From Stereum hirsutum FP-91666 SS1 (taxonomy: Eukaryota > Basidiomycota > Agaricomycetes > Russulales > Stereaceae), in the NCBI RefSeq assembly GCF_000264905.1, contig NW_006763132.1:286237-350236 (forward strand): 64,000 nucleotides of DNA. The letters are read 5' to 3'. A program made the translations under genes and the position numbers. Below, one piece after another: positions 27,354-36,991 of the stretch. Every line of letters starts with the position of its first letter. Within the stretch, counting starts at the first letter, position 1. The notes under the pieces are model-generated. The model was not told the origin of the DNA. It was given only the letters and a program-made list of their open reading frames with translations, and searched no databases.

Positions 27354-28980
27354 TCATCTCTGAAGCGACGGATCGTTCTCCAGCGCACGGATGGCGTTGT
27401 TGAAGTAGGTGATAAGCCAGGCGTGCGTCAGTATAGGAATCGCAGGTGCATGTAGTCCATCGTATTGGAAAACTGTTTTAGCCTTCTTCACAGCTGGGGC
27501 CTCGACCCTGGCTCTTATACTTCCCCTCAGATGCAAAAGCATGGAAGAAAGCGGGTCAGAAAGATAGGGGGGAAGAAAGTCCTCGCTATCGTCGACGATG
27601 AACTGGAACGGCCCGAAACTCTTGCGAGAGCTTGCTATAGCCAACACCGACAAGCGACCGAAGGACTGGTGAAAATCAGTTACTATCTGCTGCCTGTATG
27701 GATTTTTCGCCGTTTCGGGTGCCTCGGTAACCTTGATGATCTTTCGCATGATCGCGTACGCCAGGACCCATACGAAGGATTCCATATCGTGTTCGACAGT
27801 GTGTTCAATCGATTTGTTCTTGACGATGGCCTGCAGTATATCGATGGCCATGAATTGAACTGTACCCTATGGAGTTTAACCGACAGATGTGAGCAACATC
27901 TACGAAGGCGCAAGACAAAAAGTTGGCAACGAACCGTCATAATAGCCCCACGCTTCGCAGCAGAACCCATAGGCTCATCGCCAGACACATCGCGTATGTT
28001 CCGTATAGTCCCTGCTTGCGTCGTCTCCAGTTCGAAGCGATGGTCACCTTCGACAAGAGCAAACTCCAGATCTGAGAGGAAACCTTCACGTCCGGGCTGG
28101 AGGTTTCTAGGGTCTTTCGTTAGAAGAATATTTTCCGGACTTATGTCGTGGTACAGAATGCCTTGGTCAAACAAAAGTCGGTGTGCTATGCAAAGACGAA
28201 TCATTAGCCTCATAGACCTACTTCTGGTGAGTGCAGACTACTTACCTTGCACGGCCGAACGCAACCCATTCAGAAGCTCGAGGTCAGAAGTATAAGTCCA
28301 GACAGAACCCCCAATCATATTCAACATCAACCGGTGGAGAACGTGGGATTTAGCTTCGTCTACGGGAGCAGAATTGTGGAGGAGATGAGCAGAGATGCCA
28401 TGTTGTGCTGGAGTGTCGTCCAAGAGATCGCGTCGAGGGTAGATGACGCCATCACCAGCGATGCACTCAGCGAGTGCGGGGTGACTGGCATTACGGGCGC
28501 CGTGATGGATAGAGGACCCCAGGTTCCGACCGCTCTGCCGCCAAGCCGTCTTCATGACCATGTCGGGCCCAAGGAGACGTTTCTCCGTAGCATCGTAACG
28601 GCATCCATACCCAATAATCGTATCACGACCAAGCAAGGAGAGTGAAGACCACACGGGCTTGCTGTCAGTGCGCCAGTGATATCCCGGGGCAATTGGTTCG
28701 CTGATGAACGAGGGAAAGTCCTCATCGTGCAACCCCAGAGGATCAGTCATACGGCTGTCAAATTCACGAGCAATATAATCCTCCCCGAGTTCAGTGCATG
28801 TCACGTTCCACGTTAAGCTACTGACCAACCCGATGAAAGAGTCTGTATCCGTCGACTGACGGTGTGCAATACGGATCGACTCAGAGTCCTTGGTCGCCGA
28901 GCTAAAGTTCTGCGCGTTGGTAAGAGGCTTGTGGGGATTGGAAGACATCAGAGGAGACTGTTAGAGGGACGTACACTCAT
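27354..28980 (-). CDS. FunK1-type kinase, copy K2
   Basis: Exons are 28909-28246 (preceded by ATGAGT at 28980-28975, or alternatively starting at the in-frame ATG at 28948), 28185-27935 and 27866-27354, giving about 475-490 residues. It shows MVMKTAWRQSGRN (ATP-lysine region), YHDISPENILL, LSDLEFALVE and GTVQFMAIDIL, then an alpha-helical C-terminal lobe ending ALENDPSLQR. It lacks the N-terminal region seen in K5 but is otherwise uninterrupted. The residue before His-x-Asp is altered (YHD rather than HRD), and the DFG position reads DLE, so catalytic activity is uncertain. It is the first copy of the minus-strand array. Confidence 0.8.
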
Positions 28981-29400
28981 ATCCCGTTGTTTATATATGC
29001 GAGAAGGGTGTCGGACAAAGGTGAAGGAAGGGTTCTACCCGTCCTCGTGTTGAGTCGCAAGAAGAAGTGTTTTCAAAGAGGCCGAACTCACTGGGCGGAC
29101 ACGGTTTAAATTTTGTTTTATTTGCCTGAGACGGAAATAACTGGGCCTGTATGTAGACAAAAGTGACACGTTTTGCGTAAGTGAAGAGTACAGCACAGTG
29201 GAGACTCCATGAAGACGCCATCTCGATCGAATGATGGAACTTTGCTCACGCTCTTGCCCTAACAGGTGATTTTAAGAAGTGTTAGTATGTTGCCTGTAAA
29301 CTGATAATACGCAGGGAGGGGTGCCGATCCAGAATGGATCGAGGATGTGTGGTACGGACGCACAAAATGAACACGAACATTGTCGATGGCACGGTGTCGC

Positions 29401-29412
29401 CGGAAACTTCCG
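29401..29412. promoter_or_regulatory. CGG-N6-CCG palindrome, K2 divergent promoter
   Basis: CGGAAACTTCCG is the same site as in the promoters of K1, K3, K4 and K5, about 90-100 bp before the F-box relic ATG. Zn2Cys6 or heat-shock factor binding is possible; neither is shown. Confidence 0.5.
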
Positions 29413-29500
29413 CGGCCGACGTTTGGTTCAAGAAGACGCCACCGCCACACACGTAGCGTCAGTCCTTTCCGACCACAACGTCCAAGTACAACACGCCGTT

Positions 29501-29608
29501 ATGTCTCTCCTCTCCTTCCCCTCCGGCGACCTATACGATCGTCCGCACGGCCCAATTGTCGAGCTCGATTTGTCATTGCTTGCTGAAATCTATGGACGGG
29601 AATCATAG
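29501..29608 (+). pseudogene. F-box 5' relic paired with K2
   Basis: It starts ATGTCTCTCCTCTCCTTCCC (MSLLSFPS), then jumps to DLYDRPHGPIVELD, so part of the F-box is missing. It is lost soon after and the body of the gene is absent. The 17-bp motif is at 29432-29448. The relic is divergent from K2, as F-box copy 2 is from K1. Confidence 0.65.
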
Positions 29609-29847
29609 TGAGCCTATACGATCAACGACAAGAAGAGTGGACCACGGGCCAGAGCAATGCACACGCATCATTCAATGCGTGGCTTGCACGGGATCCGTCT
29701 CTAGAGTATAAAGAAACAACGCTTGAACATATATATATTCGCTCAGATCGTCAGAACAAGGAAGCATATTTCTACATAGAAGACCTCAACCCTATACTTA
29801 TTCGCCCCACACTGGGATCCATGAGCAGTTTCGGATCCACACATCAA

Positions 29848-31484
29848 TTATCTCTGCAGCGACGGATCTGTCTCTAGAGCTTGGATGGTGTCGTCTAAGT
29901 AGTCAATGAGCCAAGCATGCGTCAGTACTACAGCGTCAGGAGCTCGTGCCCCGCCGCGTCGATAAACAGTTTTAGGCGTCTCGTCGAATAGGGCATCGAC
30001 TTTATCCCGCATGGTCCTCCATAGAAACGCAATGAGATCACGAAGTGGGCCGGAGAGATAGGGAGAAAGAAATTTCTGTTTGTCGTTAATGATGAAATCG
30101 AAGGGCCCGGCGTTCCTACGAGACAGTGCGATCTCTGCGATCGGCAAGCTACCAAACGACTGCTTGAAGTCAGCGTCGAGTTGCTTCCTGCCCGAATGTT
30201 TCGCCGCATCAAGAGCTTCGGTGACCTTCAGGATCTTTCGCATGACTGCGTATGCAAGGACCCAGATGAACGATTCTATGTCGTGTTCGACGCTATGTTC
30301 AATGGGCCTCTCGTCGAAGATAGCATCCAGTATCTCGATGGCCATGAAGTGAACTGAGCCCTAGGTGAAAGGGCGAACTCGGTGTGAGCGACGTCTACGA
30401 AGCCACAAAACGAAACTTGTGTAACTAACCGTCCTAATAGCCCCACACTTCGCTACAGAACCGGTAGGCACATCGCCAGACACATCGCGTATATCCTGTA
30501 TAGCATCTGCATGCGTCGTCTCCGATTTAAAGTGATGTTCATCTTCAACAAGGCAAAAGTCCAGATCGGAGAGGAAGCCTTCGCGTCCGGGCTGGACGTC
30601 CCCAGAGTCTTTTGCTAGAAGAATATTTTCCGGGGTTATATCCCGGTACATAATGTCTTGGTCAAACAAGAATTGGTGTGCTATGCCAAGACGAATCGTT
30701 AGCCGCGTAGATTTATTTCGGGTGAAGTCAGACAAATTATACCTTGCACGGCCGAACGCAACCCGCGAAGAAGCTCGAGGTCAGCAGTATAGGTCCAGAT
30801 CGAACGCCCGATGATATTCAACATCAACCGGTGGCGAACGTGGGGCTTAGCGTCGTCTACGGGAGCAGAACCGTGGATGATATGAGCAGTGATGCCGTGT
30901 TGTGCTGGAATATCGTCGAAGGGATCGCGTCGAGGGTCGATGATGCCACCCCCAGCGATGTACTCAGCGAGTGCGGGGTGACTGGCATTACGGGCGCCGT
31001 GATGGATAGAGGACCCCAGGTTCCGACCGCTCTGCCGCCAAGCCGTCTTCATGACCATGTCGGGCCCAAGGAGACGTTTCTCCGTAGCATCGTAACGGCA
31101 TCCACACCCAATAATCGTGCCACGACCAAGCAAGGAGAGTGAAGTCCACACGGGCTTGCTGTCAGTGCGCCAGTGATATCCCGGGGCAATTGGTTCGGTG
31201 ATGCACGAGGGAAAGTCCTCATCGTGCAACCCCAGAGGATCAGTCATACGGCTGTCACACTTACGAGCAGTAATAAGTATAATCCTTCCCGAGTTCAGTG
31301 TATGTCACGTTCCACATTAAACTACTGACCAAGCGAATGAAAGACTCTATGTCCGTCGACTGATGGTGTGCAATACGGATCGACTCAGAGTCCTTGGTCG
31401 CCGAGCTAAAGTTCTGCGCGGGGGTAAAAGGCTTGTGGGGACTGGAAGACAATAGAGGAGACTGTTAGAGGGACGTACACTCAT
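29848..31484 (-). pseudogene. FunK1-type kinase, copy K3 (frameshifted)
   Basis: It has the same layout as K2: first exon to 30743, then 30680-30430 and 30360-29848. It shows MVMKTAWRQSGRN, YRDITPENILL, LSDLDFCLVE and GSVHFMAIEIL. Compared with K2 and K4 there is a 7-base insertion near 31269-31276 (TAATAAG duplicated locally), which shifts the frame after WNVTYTELGKDY. The ATG used by K2/K5 is ATT/TTG here; only the upstream ATGAGT at 31484 remains. The rest of the coding sequence is intact and very close to K4, so inactivation is probably recent. Sequencing error in a homopolymer-free site is unlikely but not excluded. Confidence 0.75.
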
Positions 31485-31872
31485 ATTCCGTTGTTTATAT
31501 ATGCGAGAATGGTGTCGGAGAAAGGTGAAGGAAGGGTTCTACCCGCCCTCGTGTTGAGTCGCAGGAAGAAGTATTTTCGAAGAGGCTGAACTTACTGGGC
31601 GGACACGGTTCAAATTTTGTTCTACTTGCTTGATATGGGAATAACTGGGCCTGTAGACAAAAGTGACACGTTATGCGTAAGTGAAGAGCAGTGAAGAGTA
31701 CAGCACAGCAGTGGAGACTCCATGAAGACGCCGTCTCCATCGAATGATGGAACTTTGCTCACGCTCTTGCCCTAACAGGTGACTTTAAGAGTTAGTGTCT
31801 TGCGTGTAATTTGCGCAAACTGATAATACGTAGGGAGGGGTGGAGGGAGGGAACGGATCGAGGATGTGCGGT

Positions 31873-32452
31873 TGTCAACGACTCGATTAGGGTTCTCTAG
31901 GTCGCGCTTGACTTGTTGAGACTAAGCTGAAGAGGTGGCTAAGGGAGGAAACAGACCAGAACAAGTCTGGGGATTTATTGTAATTATCTACGAGTTTATA
32001 TACATTCAGACTTAATAAAAATACCTAAGCATGAATGACTCGAATGAATGAGAACAATGAGAGAATAATTGCGCGATATAGAAAGCTAGCCAATAAAATC
32101 AAGAGCTTTCTAAGCAATATTCAAGAGTAACGAATAGAGAGACAAGGATAAGAAAATGGCTCAGTAATCGAGTACAGTAATAATCATGTGAGCATTACAG
32201 AGCAGCACAAGATCAGAGAACTCTCGAAGAGGACGATAAGGAACGAGGAGGAGATGATCTCGATAGAGATCAGTACTGTGGCCCGAGCGAAGTGGCGTAA
32301 GTAAGAACGCCGGACCGGCAGCCGGGTCAAATCATCGCTGATTTGACTCAACCGCGGCATTTGTGGCGAGGGTGTTTTCTTTTTTCTTTCGCTCATGCAT
32401 TTGTAGGTAAGAATATTAATATATTTTATAGTACTACAAAAAGTTCATAACA
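31873..32452. mobile_element. Solo LTR, 580 bp
   Basis: The element begins TGTCAACGAC and ends TTCATAACA (TG...CA ends), and is flanked by the 5-bp duplication GCGGT at 31868-31872 and 32453-32457. Its sequence is AT-rich compared with its surroundings and has no long ORF. The flanking sequence rejoins that of the paralogous K4 promoter (GATGTG.GG / TACGGATGCACAAAATG), so K4 provides the empty site. It is interpreted as a solo LTR left by recombination between the LTRs of a retrotransposon. Confidence 0.88.
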
Positions 32453-32517
32453 GCGGTTACGGATGCACAAAATGTGACTCTGTGACAGGCTGAGGAACGA
32501 GGCCCGTCACAGAGGGG

Positions 32518-32683
32518 CATCAGAACTCTTGGAAATCCCTGACAGGCCCTGAGAAGCCCTGAGCGGCCCTGACGATCCGTTCCGCGAAAGCCCGTGAGGT
32601 CTCGAGAGCGCGTCAGGGCCTGTCAGGGCTCTCAGGGTGCGTCAGGACGGTCAGGACGATTCTGGTCGTTGTGTGGCACCCAG
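32518..32683 (+). repeat. Left 166-bp terminal inverted repeat
   Basis: This is the left arm of the 2.9-kb element. It runs from CATCAGAACTC to GTGGCACCCAG and matches the complement of 35269-35434 except at two positions. Confidence 0.92.
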
Positions 32684-32798
32684 AAAATATTTATATTCGC
32701 AAAAAATGGATATACATGGGGACTCCGACAGACTACAACAAAGACTCTACGACTACCATTCACTACAGTAGTTTCATGAAACACAAAGCCCAGACAAG

Positions 32799-33287
32799 CT
32801 ATGAGACGGTGGAAATAAAACGCCGTCCACGCTGTCGTGCCATCGCCATCGCCGTTGTCGGTTTCACTAACGGCCTCGGAGACGTCAGTCGTGATCTCTG
32901 CAGCCCCTGCATCTGCAACTCTACTTGTGCTTGCGCATGCGACTGCGACTGCGACTGTAGCAGCACCGAGACATGCCTCGGCTCCCCGGCCTCCTCAAGG
33001 TCACGATTCCGGATTGCGCGCAGGGGGACAAAGACGAACCCGGCCAGAGCGAGAGAGGTTTGACGCTGTTCAATGTTCGCTGGAGTCTGTGTACTCAAGG
33101 ACGACGTGGAGGAGACGGATGGGGGCGCAAATATAGACATTGGCGAGGAAGAGGTAGAGGGAAGGTGGAGAGAGGGGGAGCAGGTGAGAGAGCGTTTGGA
33201 GGGGAGTTTTGGGTGGAGAATCGGAGATAGCGAGGATGTAGGTTGGGTGGATCGTTCGGTGGGGATTGGAGGTGTAGGTGGTGGCAT
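32799..33287 (-). other. Pro/Ser-rich open frame inside the TIR element
   Basis: An open frame of about 160 codons, rich in Pro, Ser and Thr, then Gln-rich (QSQSQSHAQAQ). It lies directly downstream of the 33983-33366 frame on the same strand and may be its further exon or chance coding in GC-rich DNA. Not recognised. Confidence 0.2.
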
Positions 33288-33365
33288 TGGCGATGGAGAG
33301 ATGGGAGGTGTAGGATGCGAGGGTAGTTGACGATGCGGGGTTCTGTGCGTCGTCTGCGAGGACGG

Positions 33366-33983
33366 TCATGCGTCTACTTCCGTCGTCTGGCAAACAATGA
33401 CCACCACCGCCTCCATCGTCGTCTGGGGAAGGAATCTAGTCCAAGCGTACAGTAGCAGGAGCGCCTCGATGGGGTGCACGAAGCAGGGCAGGACGAGCTC
33501 GACGGCCTGCAGTCGTGGCTGAGTAGATTTTGAGGCTCGAAAGGAGAACGAGTCGTCGAGAGCAGACATCCGCTGGCCGTCGCCGTCCACACTGGCATCC
33601 CACTCCCGCTGACGCACGGGATACGCATCGACAACGTTGCCCGCGACCTTCCTCACCGCGCTGACCATCTCCGCATACCGCTGCCTCCCGTGCACGAACG
33701 GCTTCCCCCTCCTGGCTATCCTTACCTTCTCCCTCACGATATCCTCCATCGTGTGCCCAAAAATCGCCTGATGGTCCAAATCGGCCGAGGCAAGCACATC
33801 GACGAGCACGCTTAGCATCCAGGTGGTCGCATATGCCCACTCGAGCACGACAATCTTGATTTTCTCCAGCTCAAAAATCAGTATCGCCGTGATCATCAGC
33901 ACCTCAGACTCGCTCGCGCCCACGCCGTGCTCGTCGTTCGCCTGCCTGACCAGCCGCCATACCTCATTACAAGTTGAAGACAT
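33366..33983 (-). CDS. Unrecognised ORF inside the TIR element
   Basis: A 205-residue frame starts MSSTCNEVWRLVRQANDEHG. It is helix-rich, with hydrophobic patches (MLSVLVDVLA, EALLLLYAW) and basic stretches (REKVRIARRGK). It has balanced composition and looks like host coding sequence rather than a transposase; I see no DDE catalytic pattern. It could be a captured gene fragment, possibly joined to the downstream Pro/Ser-rich frame. Function is unknown. Confidence 0.4.
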   Translation of the reverse strand: MSSTCNEVWRLVRQANDEHGVGASESEVLMITAILIFELEKIKIVVLEWAYATTWMLSVLVDVLASADLDHQAIFGHTMEDIVREKVRIARRGKPFVHGRQRYAEMVSAVRKVAGNVVDAYPVRQREWDASVDGDGQRMSALDDSFSFRASKSTQPRLQAVELVLPCFVHPIEALLLLYAWTRFLPQTTMEAVVVIVCQTTEVDA

Positions 33984-35268
33984 ACCTTCACGCTTCCAGC
34001 ATTACCTTCATTTACATTCGCACTCACAAACTTCAAATGCTCCGGTGTATGACAGTTCGAAGATTCAATCGACGTTCGCGTAGTCGTAGTACGTGGGACG
34101 GTGTGTGATGAAGGAGGGTAAGAAATTCGACACTTCGCCAACAGCCACGTCGTATTTGTTGATGCTTGTTTGTCCTCTGTTCAACTCTGGCGCGCTGGGC
34201 CTTATCGCTGTCTTCACTTGCTCGCTCTTCGTCCATTCTCTGCGCTCCGTTTATATTATCCTTTCTGCCCGCTCTGCCACAGGATATGTGCTCATGACCC
34301 TTCCGATGTTGAAAGAGGCTAGAGGGTACGCACTATGATTCTCCGCGCTGCAAATGCCGACCTAACCTTGAGCAATCACCGCTACAAGCTCACCCCCCTT
34401 CGAACAGTCTGCGGAGAGTCTTCAAGACGAGACTTAGTGACAACCAATGAACCCAGAATTACTTCTCGTGGTGTACAGCCGAAAAGGACTCGAAAAGATG
34501 TTGCGAACAGAGAAGGGTGGTAGTCACCGTCGGGACTCGGCCGTTCGTATCGCCTAGGTGCGTTTCTTGTCTTCGCATGGTTTGGTGAAGTGCAGGCTTC
34601 CCTCGAAGGATACATGAGAGCATGTTGGGTCGACATGATGTCTTCTGTGAGTCATATGTCTGTTTCCATATCCACCGCGCCAGCATACCATTCACCATTT
34701 CCTTTCACCTTTTTCATCAGCCTCTTCTCCATCTCTCAGTTCTGTGCATCGTTCTCTAACTCAACAAGGTGTTTTACAGCAGTGCTGTCAGTCCTGTGCC
34801 TCACCCTGCCCTGTTGCCATGATCAGAGCAAACAGAGACAGGTACATTTTTTTTTCATCTTTTTGCGCTCTGTGCTGTTATTGACTTTCCAAAGAGAAAC
34901 AGTGCCCTTGTAATGCAACCAGCACTGTCGACAACTCACGAGACAAAGGTATATGTGAACACGGTTATGTATTGATGCTCTTACCTTCGAGAGTCTCGTC
35001 GCGACTAACGTATGCTTCCCCTATCAACACATTCGCTTCCCCACCTCGCATTCACAATTGCGATATCCACCCTGCCGTTGGCCAGCGTAGGTCTATGTAA
35101 GTCGGGATCGGGGATATGGGTATGTGTACAGGACACGGTATATACAGTATCGAATTATTTGCGGCTTCTGTAGGGACTCTAAGAAGGAGAGTGACTGTTT
35201 CGAGATCTGTGCGGTGCTCAAAATTCCCATGTATATACTCTTATTTTTTAAATGAATTCATGTCCTTG
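33984..35268. other. Right interior of the TIR element
   Basis: Only short, unrecognised frames are seen (for example hydrophobic stretches on plus near 34150-34330 and 34700-34910). No transposase signature. Confidence 0.35.
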
Positions 35269-35434
35269 CTGGGTGCCACACAACGGCCAGAATCGTCCTG
35301 ACCGTCCTGACGCACCCTGAGAGCCCTGACAGGCCCTGACACGCTCTCGAGACCTCACGGGCTTTCGCGGAACGGATCGTCAGGGCCGCTCAGGGCTTCT
35401 CAGGGCCTGTCAGGGATTTCCAAGAGTTCTGATG
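35269..35434 (-). repeat. Right 166-bp terminal inverted repeat
   Basis: This is the right arm of the 2.9-kb element, running from CTGGGTGCCAC to GAGTTCTGATG, complementary to 32518-32683. Confidence 0.92.
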
Positions 35435-35835
35435 GGTGGTCTATGGATGAGCGGGAGCCGATGCCAGGAGAGACGCCTTTTGCTCTCTCCTCTCATCTCT
35501 TCTTGTGGCGGCTCGCTCGGCAAATCCACTCTGCTTTACCTCGCCGCTTCCTCCTTTTTGCACCCACCCTCCACACCCTCAATCCATATATCTTTTCTTG
35601 TTTCTGGGTACTGACTACCGGTTCATTTGTAGGACCCACCGCACCACACCCTGTTCTGCCCGCCCGCCCTATCCACACTCGCTTGGATCCTGCATGCGGG
35701 CCGGGTCAGTTCCCGGATTCGGGAGGTCCGCCTTCGGCGGGCTTTCGCCCACCCCTGCTAAAGTAGTTGCTTAATATACTCAACCAATACTTTACTACTT
35801 CTGTTCTCCGTGTGAGGTGTGAGCGACATCCATAG
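35435..35835. other. Foreign flank between the TIR element and the resumed promoter
   Basis: Homology to the K4 promoter stops at 32474 and resumes at about 35836 (ATGAACACGA). These 400 bases are therefore part of the inserted DNA or of an older insertion. A GC-rich hairpin with stem CCGCC/GGCGG lies near 35730. Confidence 0.45.
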
Positions 35836-35859
35836 ATGAACACGATGGCACCTTGTCGC

Positions 35860-35871
35860 CGGAAACTTCCG
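35860..35871. promoter_or_regulatory. CGG-N6-CCG palindrome, K3 divergent promoter
   Basis: CGGAAACTTCCG is retained although insertions now separate it from K3 by about 4.4 kb. The 17-bp motif follows at 35891-35907 with one mismatch. Confidence 0.45.
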
Positions 35872-35959
35872 CGGCTGACGTTTGGTTCATGACGACGCCA
35901 CCGCCACACACGTAGCGTCAGTCCTTTCCGACAACAACGTCCAAGTACAACACGCCGTT

Positions 35960-36090
35960 ATGTCTCTCCTCTCCTTCCCTTCCGAGATAATCCAACATAT
36001 GATCTCTAATATCCCCCTCCCATGTCCTTGCCGACCTATACGATCGTCCGCACGGCCCAATCGTCGAGCTTGATCCTACCCTCGAGTCCG
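35960..36090 (+). pseudogene. F-box 5' relic paired with K3
   Basis: It begins MSLLSFPSEIIQHMISNIP, close to the intact F-box copy 2, then loses frame. It is interrupted by a MITE at 36093, after which homology to the K4-linked relic resumes (CTCTCGGCACCTTTG). Confidence 0.65.
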
Positions 36091-36092
36091 TA

Positions 36093-36506
36093 AGTACTGT
36101 ACTTTTTCGCGCACAAGTTCACGCCAGCGCTCTTCGGGAATTGCCGTGATGACATAATCCATCTGTGTCCCGGTTCGTGGGCAGGTCGGGACAAGGGACG
36201 ATGTTCATGAACCTCAACACGTTTCGGGGATATCGCGCTCGATAACAACTTTAAGGCTACGCATCCTATGCATCTGTGCAAACAGGTGACACAACAGCAA
36301 AATTTAACCCAAAATTCCACCTCAGACGCCTTGGTGAGGCCAAATTGAACGCAATATAATATATTCAGATTTCTTGAAATTTTGTGTACCGTCCCGTTTG
36401 CATGTTCATCGCGGGTCGGCGGTACGAGACGGTCCCGGGGCACAAGTTCGTTCACGACCCCCACGGGACACGGGACATGAACTTGTGCGCGAAAAACCAC
36501 AGTACT
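36093..36506. mobile_element. 414-bp MITE with TA target duplication
   Basis: The ends AGTACTGTACTTTTTCGCG and, inverted, AGTACTGTGGTTTTTCGCG match over about 29 bp with two mismatches. TA flanks both sides (36091-36092, 36507-36508). The paralogous relic at about 39290 has the uninterrupted site GCG-TA-CTCTCGG, which gives the insertion point. Non-coding; Tc1/mariner-type by its TA target. Same family as 7623-7899. Confidence 0.88.
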
Positions 36507-36508
36507 TA

Positions 36509-36991
36509 CTCTCGGCACCTTTGTCCGTTCTATGACCTACGGCGTCGTCGAAGGATTAAGATACGGTTGTTGCTAGAAAATGGCCGAGCCGAGCTCTGCC
36601 AAAATGATCACTCTGATCATCGCCGTTCGCTGCGAGACTATCTTTGTCTTAGAAATAAGAAATAGAGATAGATAAAACAAAAAGAGACAGCTAGACGCAC
36701 CCCCAATCCTTGGTTTGTCGGTGCTTGCTGAAATCTATGGACGGGAATCATAGTTATCCTGGACGATCAACGACAAGAAGAGTGGACCACGTGCCAGAGC
36801 AATGCACACGCATCATTCAAAGCGTGGCTTGCACGGGATCCGCCTCTAGGTCAGTATAAAGAAACAACGCTTGAACATATATATATTCGCTCAGATCGTC
36901 AGAACAGGGAAGCATATTTCTACATAGAAGACCTCAACCCTATATTCGCCCCACACTGGGACCCATGAGCAGTTTCGGATCTACACATCAA
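36509..36991. other. Relic tail and 3' flank of K4
   Basis: No intact gene. It is alignable with the sequences before K3 (29640-29847) and K5 (39490-39759), so it is the repeated junction of the tandem array. Contains an ATATATATATTCGCTC stretch common to all. Confidence 0.5.

Larger units (their letters stand above)
32518..35434. mobile_element. 2.9-kb element with 166-bp terminal inverted repeats
   Basis: Positions 32518-32683 and 35269-35434 are inverted copies, 166 bp each with two mismatches (starting CATCAGAACTCTTGG). Each arm is filled with CCCTGA / TCAGGG sub-repeats in both orientations, so it can also fold on itself. The 2.6-kb interior has no recognisable transposase but holds GC-rich minus-strand frames at 33983-33366 and 33287-32799. 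The near-identical arms argue for recent movement or for gene conversion. The target duplication is not clear. It is interpreted as a non-autonomous DNA transposon carrying host-like sequence. Confidence 0.75.

Noticed and set aside
35700..35770. Helitron 3' end
   Set aside because: A GC-rich hairpin is followed by CTAA about 20 bases later, but there is no matching 5' TC end, no A-T insertion site and no Rep/helicase ORF.
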